Shown here piece by piece: positions 16,719-26,023 of a DNA stretch of 64,000 nt; positions within the stretch are counted from its first letter, which is position 1, and the number at the start of each line of letters is the position of its first letter. The notes under the pieces are model-generated. The model searched no databases, was not told the DNA's origin, and saw nothing but the letters and a program-made list of their open reading frames with translations. A program made the position numbers and the translations under genes. This stretch comes from Polaribacter vadi (lineage in GTDB: Bacteria > Bacteroidota > Bacteroidia > Flavobacteriales > Flavobacteriaceae): positions 704,501 to 768,500 of the forward strand of contig NZ_CP017477.1 of NCBI RefSeq assembly GCF_001761365.1, written 5' to 3'.

Positions 16719-18443
16719 TTGAAAGTTTTTATACATTTTAGTACTTTCAAACTACAAATCATATTTTTTATGTTTTGTAGTTTTTGTTATGCTCAAAATT
16801 CAAAACTAGATTCTGCTTATTACTATTTCAAAAAAGGAGAAAAATTTGATTTTGAAAACAAACATTACAAAGCTTATGAGAGTTATATTCAATCAAAAAA
16901 ACTGTATATAGCAATTAACAATAAAGATAGTATTGCTAAATGTGATATCAATTTATATTATTTAATTAAGTCACAAAACAATTTAAATGAAGATGCTAAA
17001 CCTTATTTAGATGATTATTCTAAATATGCAGAAGAAAAAAATGATTCATTAATGTTATTAATAGCAAATAACGCTTATGCAACATATTTTTGGAATCAAG
17101 AGTCTATAGGAAAATCTAGGAGATTCTATAAGAAATCTTTATTATTAACAAACAAAGAAGAATTAAAAAAATATAAAGCCTCAGTTTATTTAAATTTAGC
17201 TTTATTATATACTTTACAGCAACCAGATTCAGCCAATTACTTTTACAAAAAAACTATTAGTATTTTAGACAGATCTGATAAAAAAACAATGGTTGATTTT
17301 TACATTAATTATTCATTGTTCTTTCAAAAACAACGCAATTTTAATGAGGCAATTATTCAATTAAAAAAAGCAGAAGAAATACATTTAGATGCTTATCAAT
17401 TAAAATATAACAAAATTATTTACGAGAATTTTGCTGATGTGTATAAAAAAATTGGAAATTATAAAAAAGCTTTTGAATATTACAAAAAATTTAATGCAAC
17501 AAAAGATAGTTTAAATAATACAGCACAAAATATTGCAATTTCTAATTTAGATAAAAAATATAAAAACGATATTGAAAAACAAGAACTTAAAACAAAAAAT
17601 GAAAAAAAAGAAAAAGAAAATCTTCAATTAAAAATTGATAAAGAAAAAAACAGAAATTTTTTAATAGGTTCTCTCCTATTTATTTTATTAGGTGGAATTA
17701 TTGCAACACTGACCCTTAAAAACTCTAGAAAAAAAATAAAACTTGCAGAAAAAGACAAAGAAATCGCAACCCAAAAAAATATTACTTTTCTTAAAGAGCA
17801 GGAATTAAGTATTATAAATGCAATGGTAGGTGGTCAAGAAAAAGAGCGAAAAAGAATTGCTGAAGATTTGCACGACAATTTAGGTTCTGTTTTAGCTACT
17901 TTAAAATTACATTTCGAAAACTTAAAAATTAACAGAGAAAAAAAGAAAATTAATCAAGAAGAATTATTTGATAAAACTGAAAGTTTAATAGATCAAGCTT
18001 ATTTAAAAGTAAGAAGTATTGCACATGCTAAAAATGCTGGAGTTATTGCTAATCAAGCTTTATTAATAGCTTTACAAATAATGGCTGAAAAAATATCATT
18101 AGCCGATAAAATTAAAATTGAAGTGGTTCATTTTGGGCTAAATGAGCGTTTAGAAAATAGTTTAGAAATCACCATTTTTAGGATTATTCAAGAATTAATA
18201 ACAAATATTATTAAACATGCTGATGCCAAAAATGCGACGATTAATATTTCTTTATATGATAAAAATTTAAACATTATTATCGAAGATGATGGAAAAGGTT
18301 TTGATATTAATAAAGTGGATTTAAAAGAAGGAATGGGAATTAGCTCCATAAAAACAAGAGTAAAGCATCTAAATGGCACTTTTAATATTGATGCAACTCC
18401 TGGAAAAGGAAGTTCTATAATTTTAGATATTCCTATTACATAA
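16719..18443 (+). CDS. TPR-containing sensor histidine kinase (HisKA_3 type)
   Basis: 574 residues. It starts with TTG directly after the previous stop; this start gives a good signal peptide (MKVFIHFSTFKLQIIFFMFC, cut near YAQ), and a later ATG would not. The periplasmic part holds TPR units at about 30-270 (KKAFEYYKKFNATKD). A membrane helix lies near 313-332 (IGSLLFILLGGIIATLTL), followed by a coiled coil. The HisKA_3 dimerisation helix carries the phosphorylated His385 (AEDLHDNLGS). The HATPase_c domain has NIIKHADAKNATI (N box), EDDGKGFD and GMGISSIKTRV. It pairs with the NarL-type regulator 61 bp downstream. Confidence 0.92.
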   Translation: MKVFIHFSTFKLQIIFFMFCSFCYAQNSKLDSAYYYFKKGEKFDFENKHYKAYESYIQSKKLYIAINNKDSIAKCDINLYYLIKSQNNLNEDAKPYLDDYSKYAEEKNDSLMLLIANNAYATYFWNQESIGKSRRFYKKSLLLTNKEELKKYKASVYLNLALLYTLQQPDSANYFYKKTISILDRSDKKTMVDFYINYSLFFQKQRNFNEAIIQLKKAEEIHLDAYQLKYNKIIYENFADVYKKIGNYKKAFEYYKKFNATKDSLNNTAQNIAISNLDKKYKNDIEKQELKTKNEKKEKENLQLKIDKEKNRNFLIGSLLFILLGGIIATLTLKNSRKKIKLAEKDKEIATQKNITFLKEQELSIINAMVGGQEKERKRIAEDLHDNLGSVLATLKLHFENLKINREKKKINQEELFDKTESLIDQAYLKVRSIAHAKNAGVIANQALLIALQIMAEKISLADKIKIEVVHFGLNERLENSLEITIFRIIQELITNIIKHADAKNATINISLYDKNLNIIIEDDGKGFDINKVDLKEGMGISSIKTRVKHLNGTFNIDATPGKGSSIILDIPIT

Positions 18444-18504
18444 TTACTTATTTATAGGGATTTTAAAAACTAAAAAAAAGCTTATTTTTATAGAAAATGA
18501 AACT

Positions 18505-19146
18505 ATGATTACAGTTATAATGGCAGAAGATCATCAAATGTTAATTGATGGTGTAACCTCTTTTTTTGAATATAATGATGAAATTAACATTATTGGTAGC
18601 GTTAATAATGGTGAGGAACTTATAAAATTAGTAAGTTTAAAACAGCCTAAATTAGTTATTACAGATATTAGAATGCCAATTATGGATGGTATTCAAGCTA
18701 CTAAAATCATCAAAAAAAAATTCCCTCACATTAATGTTTTGGCAATGACCATGTTCGATCAACCAGAAGCGATTAAACAAATGTTAGATGCTGGTGCAAC
18801 TGGTTATATTTTAAAAAATTCAGGGATAAAAATGTTATCAAAAGCCATTATTGCTGTTGCTAATAGACAAACTTTTTTTGACCCAAATGTGGCTTTCAAT
18901 TTTATGAATAATTACATAGATGATAACGTAACTATTGGAAAATCTGATAAGATTATTTTATCAAACAGAGAAAAAGAAATTTTAAATTTAATTGCAAACG
19001 GAAAAACATCTAAAGAAATTTCTGAAACATTATTCATCGCAAAAACAACTGTAGATACGCATCGTAAAAACATGATTCGTAAACTAGATTTATCTTCTGG
19101 AAATGAATTGGTTAAATATGCTATTGATATGAAGTATCAATTTTAA
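18505..19146 (+). CDS. NarL/LuxR-family response regulator
   Basis: 213 residues. The receiver domain has the acidic pocket AEDHQ near 8-10, phosphoacceptor Asp54 (VITDIRMP) and the TMFD/GYILK switch region. The C-terminal LuxR-type helix-turn-helix is LSNREKEILNLIANGKTSKE followed by ISETLFIAKTTVDTHRKNM. The partner is the TPR kinase just upstream. The stop codon overlaps the convergent recQ stop by 4 nt, so the two transcripts must run into each other or end inside coding sequence. Confidence 0.94.
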   Translation: MITVIMAEDHQMLIDGVTSFFEYNDEINIIGSVNNGEELIKLVSLKQPKLVITDIRMPIMDGIQATKIIKKKFPHINVLAMTMFDQPEAIKQMLDAGATGYILKNSGIKMLSKAIIAVANRQTFFDPNVAFNFMNNYIDDNVTIGKSDKIILSNREKEILNLIANGKTSKEISETLFIAKTTVDTHRKNMIRKLDLSSGNELVKYAIDMKYQF

Positions 19147-21326
19147 TTACCAACTTCATTAAAAAATTTAATTCGCATTAAACGCAATTCATCTTCATCA
19201 TAATCCCCATCAAATTCACTTAAAGCTTCCTCAATATCATCGGTTTCAGCTTCCATAAAATATTCGTGAATTTCTTCTTGTTGATCTTCATCTAATAAAT
19301 CATCTAAAGCATAATCGATATTTAGTTTGGTTCCAGAAAAAATGATAACTTCCATTTCTTTAATCAACTCATTCATTTCCAAACCTTTGGATTTTGCAAT
19401 ATCATCTAAAGGTAATTTCTTATCTGTATTTTGAATAATTGATAGTTTTAAACCTGAATTTACACCTGTACTTTTTACAATTAAATCATCTGGTCTTAAA
19501 ATATCGTTTTCATCAACATAATTTGTAATAAGTTGTATAAAATCTTTACCAAATTTTCTTGCTTTCCCTTCTCCTACTCCATGAACAGTCGCTAATTCTG
19601 TTAAAGTTATTGGGTATTTTAAAGCCATATCATCTAAAGAAGGATCTTGAAAAACGGCAAATGGAGGTACTCCTTGCTTTATAGCTACTTTTTTACGCAA
19701 ATTCTTTAAAAGACTAACTAATTTTTCATCAGCAACACCACCAGAAGATTTTGCATTGGTAACAATTGCTTGATCATTTTCTTCATTATAAATATGATCT
19801 TCTGTCATTAAAAAAGAAGTAGGATTTTTAATAAAATTTTCTCCTTTTTTTGTTAATTTTATAACTCCATATTGTTCTATTTCTTTTTTGATAAAATTTA
19901 CGACCAAAACTTGGCGAATTAAAGCCATCCAATATGCAGCATTTTTGTCTTTACCAATTCCAAAATAAGGTAATAAATGTGTTTTGTGAGATGTTAATAA
20001 AGCATTTTCTTTACCTATAATTGTATTTACAACCTCTTTAGATTTATACTTTTGTAGTGTATCTCTTACTACTTTTAAAAGTAATACAACATTATCTTTA
20101 GCCTCATGCTTTTTCTTTGGATTTCTAGAATTATCATCCATATCAGCTCCAAGTCCATTCACTTCATCAAAATCTTCACCAAAATAATGCAATAAATACT
20201 TACGTCTGTTCATGGAAGTTTCTGCATAACCAACAACTTCTTGTAACAATGCATGTCCAATTTCTTGTTCTGCAATAGGTTTGCTAGCCATAAATTTCTC
20301 TAACTTTTCAATGTCTTTATAAGCATAAAAAGCTAAACAATAACCTTCTCCATCATCTCTTCCTGCTCTACCCGTTTCTTGATAATAACTTTCTAAACTT
20401 TTAGGAATGTCATGATGAATTACAAAACGAACATCTGGCTTGTCAATTCCCATCCCAAAAGCAATGGTTGCTACTACAACATCACAATCTTCCATCAAAA
20501 ACATATCTTGATGTTTTACACGTGTTTTAGCATCTAAACCTGCATGATAAGGAACAGCTTTTACACCATTTACTTGTAAAACTTGGGCAATTTCTTCTAC
20601 TTTTTTACGACTTAAACAGTAAATAATTCCAGATTTTCCTTCTCGTTGTTTTACAAAACGAATAATATCTTTTTGAACATCTTCTGTTTTTGGTCTTATC
20701 TCATAAAATAAATTAGCTCTATTAAAAGAAGCTTTAAACCTGTTTGCATCTGTAATTCCTAAAGTTTTTAGAATATCTTCTTGCACTTTTTCTGTTGCAG
20801 TTGCAGTTAAACATATAATAGGCACATTATCTATTGCTTTAATAATATGTTTTAAATTTCTATATTCTGGTCTAAAATCATGCCCCCATTCAGAAATACA
20901 ATGTGCTTCATCAATAGCCACAAAAGAAATTTTTTGGGTTCTTAAAAAAGAAACATATTCTTCTTTAATTAAAGATTCTGGAGCAACATAGAGCAATTTT
21001 GTGATACCACTTGCAATATCTTCCTTTACTTGAGCAACATCCGTTTTATTTAAAGAAGAGTTTAAAACATGTGCAACTCCATGATGTTCAGAGATACCTC
21101 TAATGGCATCTACTTGATTTTTCATCAATGCAATTAATGGAGAAACCACAATTGCTGTTCCTTCTGCCATTAAAGCTGGTAATTGATAACATAAAGATTT
21201 GCCTCCACCTGTTGGCATTATTACAAAAGTATTATTATTGTTAACAATACTTCTTATGACTTCTTCTTGCAGTCCTTTGAATTTATTAAAACCAAAAAAC
21301 TTTTTAAGAGGACTATGTAAATCCAT
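19143..21326 (-). CDS. recQ: ATP-dependent DNA helicase RecQ
   Basis: 727 residues. The helicase core has Walker A TGGGKS (39-44), DEAH (139-142) and motif VI QETGRAGRDDG. An RQC winged-helix part follows. The HRDC domain (VAIKQGVPPFAVFQDPSLDD) lies near 540-600. A C-terminal extension ends in an acidic tail rich in Asp/Glu, typical of Bacteroidota RecQ. The zinc-binding cysteines normally found just after the helicase core are not obvious (the region reads RRKYLLHYFGEDFDEVNG). It acts in recombination and fork repair. Its promoter overlaps that of kdsD. Confidence 0.95.
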   Translation of the reverse strand: MDLHSPLKKFFGFNKFKGLQEEVIRSIVNNNNTFVIMPTGGGKSLCYQLPALMAEGTAIVVSPLIALMKNQVDAIRGISEHHGVAHVLNSSLNKTDVAQVKEDIASGITKLLYVAPESLIKEEYVSFLRTQKISFVAIDEAHCISEWGHDFRPEYRNLKHIIKAIDNVPIICLTATATEKVQEDILKTLGITDANRFKASFNRANLFYEIRPKTEDVQKDIIRFVKQREGKSGIIYCLSRKKVEEIAQVLQVNGVKAVPYHAGLDAKTRVKHQDMFLMEDCDVVVATIAFGMGIDKPDVRFVIHHDIPKSLESYYQETGRAGRDDGEGYCLAFYAYKDIEKLEKFMASKPIAEQEIGHALLQEVVGYAETSMNRRKYLLHYFGEDFDEVNGLGADMDDNSRNPKKKHEAKDNVVLLLKVVRDTLQKYKSKEVVNTIIGKENALLTSHKTHLLPYFGIGKDKNAAYWMALIRQVLVVNFIKKEIEQYGVIKLTKKGENFIKNPTSFLMTEDHIYNEENDQAIVTNAKSSGGVADEKLVSLLKNLRKKVAIKQGVPPFAVFQDPSLDDMALKYPITLTELATVHGVGEGKARKFGKDFIQLITNYVDENDILRPDDLIVKSTGVNSGLKLSIIQNTDKKLPLDDIAKSKGLEMNELIKEMEVIIFSGTKLNIDYALDDLLDEDQQEEIHEYFMEAETDDIEEALSEFDGDYDEDELRLMRIKFFNEVGN

Positions 21327-21374
21327 TCAATATAAATTTTGTTGAAAATTAAAAGATAACCTTTAATTATATTA

Positions 21375-21405
21375 TTTGTGCAAACTTATTTTTATAGTAA
21401 ATTTG
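21375..21405 (+). promoter_or_regulatory. Promoter of the kdsD-tatC operon
   Basis: A -33 TTTG at 21375-21378 and a -7 TAAATTTG at 21398-21405 are separated by 19 nt, an excellent fit to the Bacteroidota sigma consensus. The kdsD TTG start is 58 bp downstream. Confidence 0.65.
21381..21388 (-). promoter_or_regulatory. -7 box for recQ, inside the kdsD promoter
   Basis: CAAACTTA reads TAAGTTTG on the minus strand, matching TAnnTTTG, 55 bp before the recQ start. It lies within the spacer of the opposing kdsD promoter, so the two polymerases would compete. No clear -33 element is seen. Confidence 0.4.
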
Positions 21406-21462
21406 TCTTATAAACATATCTAAAGATATAACTTTTTTTTATTCTGATAAAATACTAAAGAC

Positions 21463-22431
21463 TTGAAAAATCAATCTTCAATTATTACAAACGCAAAAAA
21501 AACAATTTTAGCAGAAAGTAATGCTATTGCTAATTTAGCAAATTTTATTAATATAGATTTTGAAAATGCTGTAAAATATATTTATAATTTTAAAGGAAGA
21601 GTTATTGTTACAGGAATTGGTAAAAGTGCCAATATTGCTACTAAAATTGTGGCAACTTTTAATTCTACAGGAACTCCAGCTATTTTTATGCATGCAGCAG
21701 ATGCCATTCATGGAGATTTAGGAAATGTGTTAGAAGATGATGTTGTAATTTGTATCTCTAAAAGTGGCAATACTCCAGAAATAAAAGTATTAGTTCCGTT
21801 GATAAAAAATTACGGAAATAAAATTATTGCAATTACAGGAAATATAGATTCTTTTTTAGGTAAGAATGCAGATTTTACCTTAAATACTTATGTTGAAAAA
21901 GAAGCTTGTCCTAATAATTTAGCACCTACTACAAGTACAACTGCGCAATTAGTTATGGGAGATGCTTTGGCAGTTTGTTTATTAGAACTTAAAGGATTTA
22001 CAAGTAAAGATTTTGCAAAATATCATCCAGGAGGAGCTTTAGGAAAACGTTTATACTTAAGAGTTTCAGATTTAATTGAAAAAAATGATCTTCCTCAAGT
22101 TTCTGAAAATGATACAATTGCTAAGGTAATTGTAGAAATTTCAGAAAAACGTTTAGGAGTTACTGCTGTTGTAAAAGACAAAAAAGTTATTGGTATTATT
22201 ACTGATGGTGATATTAGACGAATGTTAAGTAAAACTACAAAAATAGACGATTTTGTAGCCAAAGACATTATGGGTAAAAACCCAAAAACAATTCATAAAG
22301 ACGCAATGGCTGTTGAAGCATTAGATACTATGGAAAATAATTCCATTACTCAAATTTTAGCTGTAGATGATGCCAATAATTATGTAGGAGTTGTACATTT
22401 ACACGATTTAATTAAAGAAGGTATTTTTTAA
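21463..22431 (+). CDS. kdsD: Arabinose-5-phosphate isomerase (KdsD/KpsF/GutQ family)
   Basis: 322 residues, the standard length, read from a TTG start at 21463 (MKNQSSIITNAKKTILAES). The SIS domain has GIGKSANIA near 50, HGDLGN near 86, SKSGNTPE near 100 and APTTSTTAQL near 150, then YHPGGALGKRL. Two CBS domains occupy about 205-322. It converts ribulose-5-P to arabinose-5-P for Kdo synthesis in lipopolysaccharide. The next gene, tatC, starts on the last base of its stop (TAATG). Downstream lptB also serves LPS, so the cluster is envelope-centred. Confidence 0.93.
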   Translation: MKNQSSIITNAKKTILAESNAIANLANFINIDFENAVKYIYNFKGRVIVTGIGKSANIATKIVATFNSTGTPAIFMHAADAIHGDLGNVLEDDVVICISKSGNTPEIKVLVPLIKNYGNKIIAITGNIDSFLGKNADFTLNTYVEKEACPNNLAPTTSTTAQLVMGDALAVCLLELKGFTSKDFAKYHPGGALGKRLYLRVSDLIEKNDLPQVSENDTIAKVIVEISEKRLGVTAVVKDKKVIGIITDGDIRRMLSKTTKIDDFVAKDIMGKNPKTIHKDAMAVEALDTMENNSITQILAVDDANNYVGVVHLHDLIKEGIF

Positions 22432-23252
22432 TGGCTAAACAACAAAAAGAAATGTCTTTTTTAGGGCATTTAGAAGAATTAAGATGGCATTTAGTAAGAA
22501 GTGCAGGAGCAGTTTTTATTTTTGCTGTTGTATTTTTTATTTTTGCAGAAGAAGTGTATAATCATTTTTTATTAGCACACTTAAAACCAGATTTTATTAC
22601 CTATCAAATATTTTGTGAGTTTTTCAATTTATTTGGCATGGATAGTGATTTTTGTGTTGTTAATTTTAATGAAAAAAAATTACAGAGTATTAAAGTTACA
22701 TCGCAATTAATGAATTCTATTTGGTCTTCATTCATATTAGGAATTGTGGTTGCTTTTCCTTATTTGCTTTGGGAACTTTGGCGTTTTATTGCTCCAGGTT
22801 TAACCGAAAAAGAAGTATCAAAATCTAGAGGTTTTATTTTTATTGCATCTTTATTATTCTTTATTGGAGTTTTATTTAGTTTTTATGTTATTGCACCAAT
22901 ATCTATTAATTTTTTATACAATTACCAAATTACAGATGCTATTGAAAACAGCTTTACACTAGAATCTCATATAAGCCTTGTAACCAATATGTTACTAGGG
23001 GTTTCAGTTTTATTTGAATTGCCTGTTTTAATTTATTTTTTAACTAAAATAGGTTTAATAACACCCGAATTTTTAAAGAAATATAGAAAACATTCTTTGG
23101 TTGTAGTTTTAGTGTTAGCTGCAGTTATTACGCCTCCTGATGTTGCAAGTCAAATTGTGGTAGCAATTCCTATTCTTATTTTATATGAAATAAGTATAAA
23201 AGTATCTCAAAGAGTTATCAAAAATCAAGAAAAAAATGCCAACAAACGTTAA
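22431..23252 (+). CDS. tatC: Sec-independent protein translocase subunit TatC
   Basis: 273 residues. The N-terminus MSFLGHLEELRWHLVRSA is the TatC signature that binds twin-arginine signals. Six membrane helices follow, with the FAYLLWELWRFIAPGL-type motif (VVAFPYLLWELWRFIAPGLT) near 105-124 and VLAAVITPPDVASQ near 225. TatC is the receptor of the Tat pathway for folded proteins. It overlaps kdsD by one base and the AhpD-like gene by 17 bp, indicating one transcript. No tatA/B gene lies nearby. Confidence 0.96.
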   Translation: MAKQQKEMSFLGHLEELRWHLVRSAGAVFIFAVVFFIFAEEVYNHFLLAHLKPDFITYQIFCEFFNLFGMDSDFCVVNFNEKKLQSIKVTSQLMNSIWSSFILGIVVAFPYLLWELWRFIAPGLTEKEVSKSRGFIFIASLLFFIGVLFSFYVIAPISINFLYNYQITDAIENSFTLESHISLVTNMLLGVSVLFELPVLIYFLTKIGLITPEFLKKYRKHSLVVVLVLAAVITPPDVASQIVVAIPILILYEISIKVSQRVIKNQEKNANKR

Positions 23253-23580
23253 AGAATTTAATGAGTATCGTGCTAAAATGAATGAAAAAATTTTAGCTTC
23301 AGATAATAAAGTTATCAAAAGAATATATAATTTAGATACCAATACATTTAAAGCTGGTCATCTTCCAGAAAAAACCAAAGAACTTTTAGGTTTAGTCGCT
23401 TCTGCAGTTTTAAGATGTGATGATTGTATTGCCTATCATTTAGAAACTGCATTTAAAAATGGGGTTACTAAAGAAGAAATGATGGAAACAATGTCCATAG
23501 CAACTTTGGTTGGAGGTACCATTGTAATTCCACATTTAAGAAGAGCTGTAGAGTTTTGGGAACTTCTTGAAAATGAGTAA
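23236..23580 (+). CDS. Carboxymuconolactone decarboxylase (AhpD-like) family protein
   Basis: 114 residues, all helical. The AhpD-type redox motif is CDDCIAYHL near 59-67 (CxxC plus His), followed by GVTKEEMMETMSIATLVGGT. Family members act as small peroxidase partners or decarboxylases; the CxxC-x3-H here fits the peroxidase-like group. Its start lies inside the 3' end of tatC (17-bp overlap), so it is co-translated. The link to protein export or LPS is unknown. Confidence 0.88.
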   Translation: MPTNVKEFNEYRAKMNEKILASDNKVIKRIYNLDTNTFKAGHLPEKTKELLGLVASAVLRCDDCIAYHLETAFKNGVTKEEMMETMSIATLVGGTIVIPHLRRAVEFWELLENE

Positions 23581-23703
23581 TCAATTTTAAGTTGCAGTTT
23601 TCAGTAAAAATGATAATGTTTAAGAATCTATTAAGATTTAATTGTTGAGTTCTTTTTACATTTACACAAATCAACAGGTAAACAATTACACATCCACAAA
23701 AAC

Positions 23704-24441
23704 ATGATTTTAAGAGCAGAGAATATCGAGAAAATTTACGGTTCAAGAAAAGTAGTTCAAGGTATTTCTTTAGAAGTTCAGCAAGGAGAAATTATTGGAC
23801 TTTTAGGACCAAATGGCGCTGGAAAAACAACTTCTTTTTATATGATTGTTGGAATGGTAAAACCTAATCATGGTAAAATTTTCTTGAATGATATAGAAAT
23901 TACCAATGATGCCATGTATAAACGTGCTCAAAAAGGAATTGGTTATTTAGCACAAGAAGCTTCTGTTTTTAGAAAATTATCTGTGGAAGATAATATTATG
24001 TCTGTGTTACAATTTACTGGTTTATCCAAAAAAGAGCAAAAAATTAAATTAGAATCGTTGATTGAAGAGTTTAATATTGGGCATGTTCGTAAAAACAGAG
24101 GAGATTTATTATCTGGAGGAGAAAGAAGAAGAACAGAAATTGCACGTTGTTTAGCTTCTGACCCAAATTTTATTTTATTAGATGAGCCTTTTGCAGGTGT
24201 AGACCCAATTGCTGTAGAAGATATACAAAGTATTGTTGCACAGTTAAAAAACAAAAATATTGGTATTTTAATTACAGATCATGATGTGCAAGCAACGCTG
24301 GCAATTACAGATAAAACTTATTTAATGTATAATGGAAGTATCTTAAAAGAAGGAACTCCAGAAGAATTAGCTGCAGATGAAATGGTGCGTAAAGTATATT
24401 TAGGAAAGGATTTTGAATTGAAAAAAAGGAAATTTTTTTAG
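23704..24441 (+). CDS. lptB: LPS export ABC transporter ATP-binding protein LptB
   Basis: 245 residues. It has Walker A LLGPNGAGKTTSFYM near 36-50, the Q-loop YLAQEASVFRKLSVEDNIM typical of LptB near 83-102, the signature LLSGGERRRTEIARC near 139-153, and Walker B FILLDEPFAGVDPIAV. It ends LGKDFELKK, as in other Bacteroidota LptB proteins. It drives extraction of lipopolysaccharide with LptFG. It lies 123 bp downstream of the AhpD-like gene, probably in the same envelope cluster. Its TAG overlaps the convergent VOC gene stop. Confidence 0.95.
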   Translation: MILRAENIEKIYGSRKVVQGISLEVQQGEIIGLLGPNGAGKTTSFYMIVGMVKPNHGKIFLNDIEITNDAMYKRAQKGIGYLAQEASVFRKLSVEDNIMSVLQFTGLSKKEQKIKLESLIEEFNIGHVRKNRGDLLSGGERRRTEIARCLASDPNFILLDEPFAGVDPIAVEDIQSIVAQLKNKNIGILITDHDVQATLAITDKTYLMYNGSILKEGTPEELAADEMVRKVYLGKDFELKKRKFF

Positions 24442-24794
24442 TAAAAACAACCAATATGCCAAAGTATTCCTGAAGGATCGTGTAAAAAGAATTCTCTTCC
24501 CCAGTCATTATCTACAATTTCAGATAATCTCACCTTTTTATATTTTTGAGTAAGATTTTTATTTTTTATTTCTGATAAGTAACTTTCAATATCTTCAACT
24601 TCTAAAAAAAGCATAGAATTATCTACCCAATCTTTTACAAAAGCTTTCTGCAAATAAAAACCTAGTTTTTCATCAACATTAAAAAAAGACATGTTTTCTG
24701 ATACAATAAGTTCAGAAAAACCTAAATCTTTATAGAAACTGCTAGATTCTTTAAAATTTTTAGCGCCAATAAAAGTTCTTATAGATTTATGCAT
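24438..24794 (-). CDS. VOC-superfamily (glyoxalase-like) protein
   Basis: 118 residues with the paired beta-alpha-beta-beta-beta layout: FIGAKNFKESSSFYKDLGF near 8-26, FLEVEDIESYLSEI near 62-75, and GREFFLHDPSGILWHIG near 98-114. The first metal-ligand position seems not to be His, while the second half keeps the DPSG-x-x-W-H-I block. Glyoxalase, dioxygenase and antibiotic-binding families share this fold, so the substrate is unknown. It is the last gene of a pssA-kinase-VOC operon, 7 bp after the kinase stop. Confidence 0.85.
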   Translation of the reverse strand: MHKSIRTFIGAKNFKESSSFYKDLGFSELIVSENMSFFNVDEKLGFYLQKAFVKDWVDNSMLFLEVEDIESYLSEIKNKNLTQKYKKVRLSEIVDNDWGREFFLHDPSGILWHIGCFY

Positions 24795-24801
24795 TGTTAA
24801 A

Positions 24802-26019
24802 TTATGCTTCTAATATTTCCTTTTTAGAAATACAGAAATGAAAGCAAACACCTTCTTTACCATCGTCTCTACTATTTAAAGATATTTTACCTCCTAATCT
24901 TTCTATAATAGATTTTACGGTTGCTAACCCAATTCCTGTATTCTCATTATTTGAATTTTCTAAAGTTTCGAACATATCAAAAACTTTTTCCCAATAAGAC
25001 TCTTCAATTCCTGGACCATTATCTCTATAAATAAAGTGATAAAACTCTTTGTCCTTTTTAAAATCAACTTCAATAAAAACTTTTTCTTTATTAGAAAACT
25101 TTCTAGAATTTGAAATTAAATTCTGAAAAATTTGTACAAACCCTATTTTAGAGCTATTAATATGAATATTTAAGTTTTTAGAATTTAAAACTATTTTGTG
25201 ATCAAAATCTATATTGCTTAAAATACTTTTTAAAATGACTTCTAAATTAAAGTCTTCATAAATTATATTTTCTGTATTTACTTTTGAATACTCCAATATT
25301 TCATCGATTAAAGTACTCATATACCCCATTCTTTTGGTTATTAAGTCAATATAACTTTCTGCTTCAGTATTTTTGAATAATTTACTATGGTCTTCTTTTA
25401 GAACATTTAGTAGAAAATTAACACCACTTATAGGTGATTTCAAATCGTGTGTTAATCTAAATGCAAAGCTATTTAATTGCTCATTTAATTGCGTTACTTT
25501 ATTATTTACACTCTTAAGTTCTTCGTTCTTTTTTCTTAATTCTAACAAACCAACAACTTGATTTGCTAATAGTTTTAAAGATTCTTGCTGGCTTTCATTA
25601 AGATCATTTGGTTTGTTATCTATTACACAAAGTGTTCCTAAAGCTAATCCATCTGAAGTATTTAAAGGTGCTCCTGCATAAAAGATAACATGAGGATTTT
25701 CTGTGGTTAAAGGATTGTCATGAAATCTTTCGTCTTTAGTTGCATCATTTATAATAAATAATTCATCAGGATTTAAAATACTATGAGCGCAAAAAGCTAA
25801 TTCTCTTGGAGTTTCTCTAGCTTCTAAACCATGATTAGATTTAAACCATTGCCTATCCTTATCAATTAAAGAAATTAACGCTATTGGAGTATTACAAATG
25901 CTAGAAGCTATTTTGGCAATGGCATCATAATCTTCTTCTGGTAAGGTGTCTAAAATTTTATAGGAATCTAAAATTTTTAATCTTTCTTCTTCATTTTCAA
26001 GAATTTCTGCAGACTTCAT
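24802..26019 (-). CDS. GAF-domain sensor histidine kinase (soluble)
   Basis: 405 residues with no membrane helix. The GAF domain (about 15-160) has the typical EEERLKILDSYKILDTLPEE start and CAHSILNPDELFIINDATKD. A coiled coil lies at 160-185, and the HisKA domain carries His191 (FRLTHDLKSPISG). The HATPase_c domain has an N box (FQNLISNSRKFSN), DNGPGIEE and NTGIGLATVKSIIERLGG. It probably senses a cytosolic small molecule or redox state. No response regulator is adjacent. It sits 4 bp after pssA and 7 bp before the VOC gene. Confidence 0.93.
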   Translation of the reverse strand: MKSAEILENEEERLKILDSYKILDTLPEEDYDAIAKIASSICNTPIALISLIDKDRQWFKSNHGLEARETPRELAFCAHSILNPDELFIINDATKDERFHDNPLTTENPHVIFYAGAPLNTSDGLALGTLCVIDNKPNDLNESQQESLKLLANQVVGLLELRKKNEELKSVNNKVTQLNEQLNSFAFRLTHDLKSPISGVNFLLNVLKEDHSKLFKNTEAESYIDLITKRMGYMSTLIDEILEYSKVNTENIIYEDFNLEVILKSILSNIDFDHKIVLNSKNLNIHINSSKIGFVQIFQNLISNSRKFSNKEKVFIEVDFKKDKEFYHFIYRDNGPGIEESYWEKVFDMFETLENSNNENTGIGLATVKSIIERLGGKISLNSRDDGKEGVCFHFCISKKEILEA

Positions 26020-26023
26020 TATT

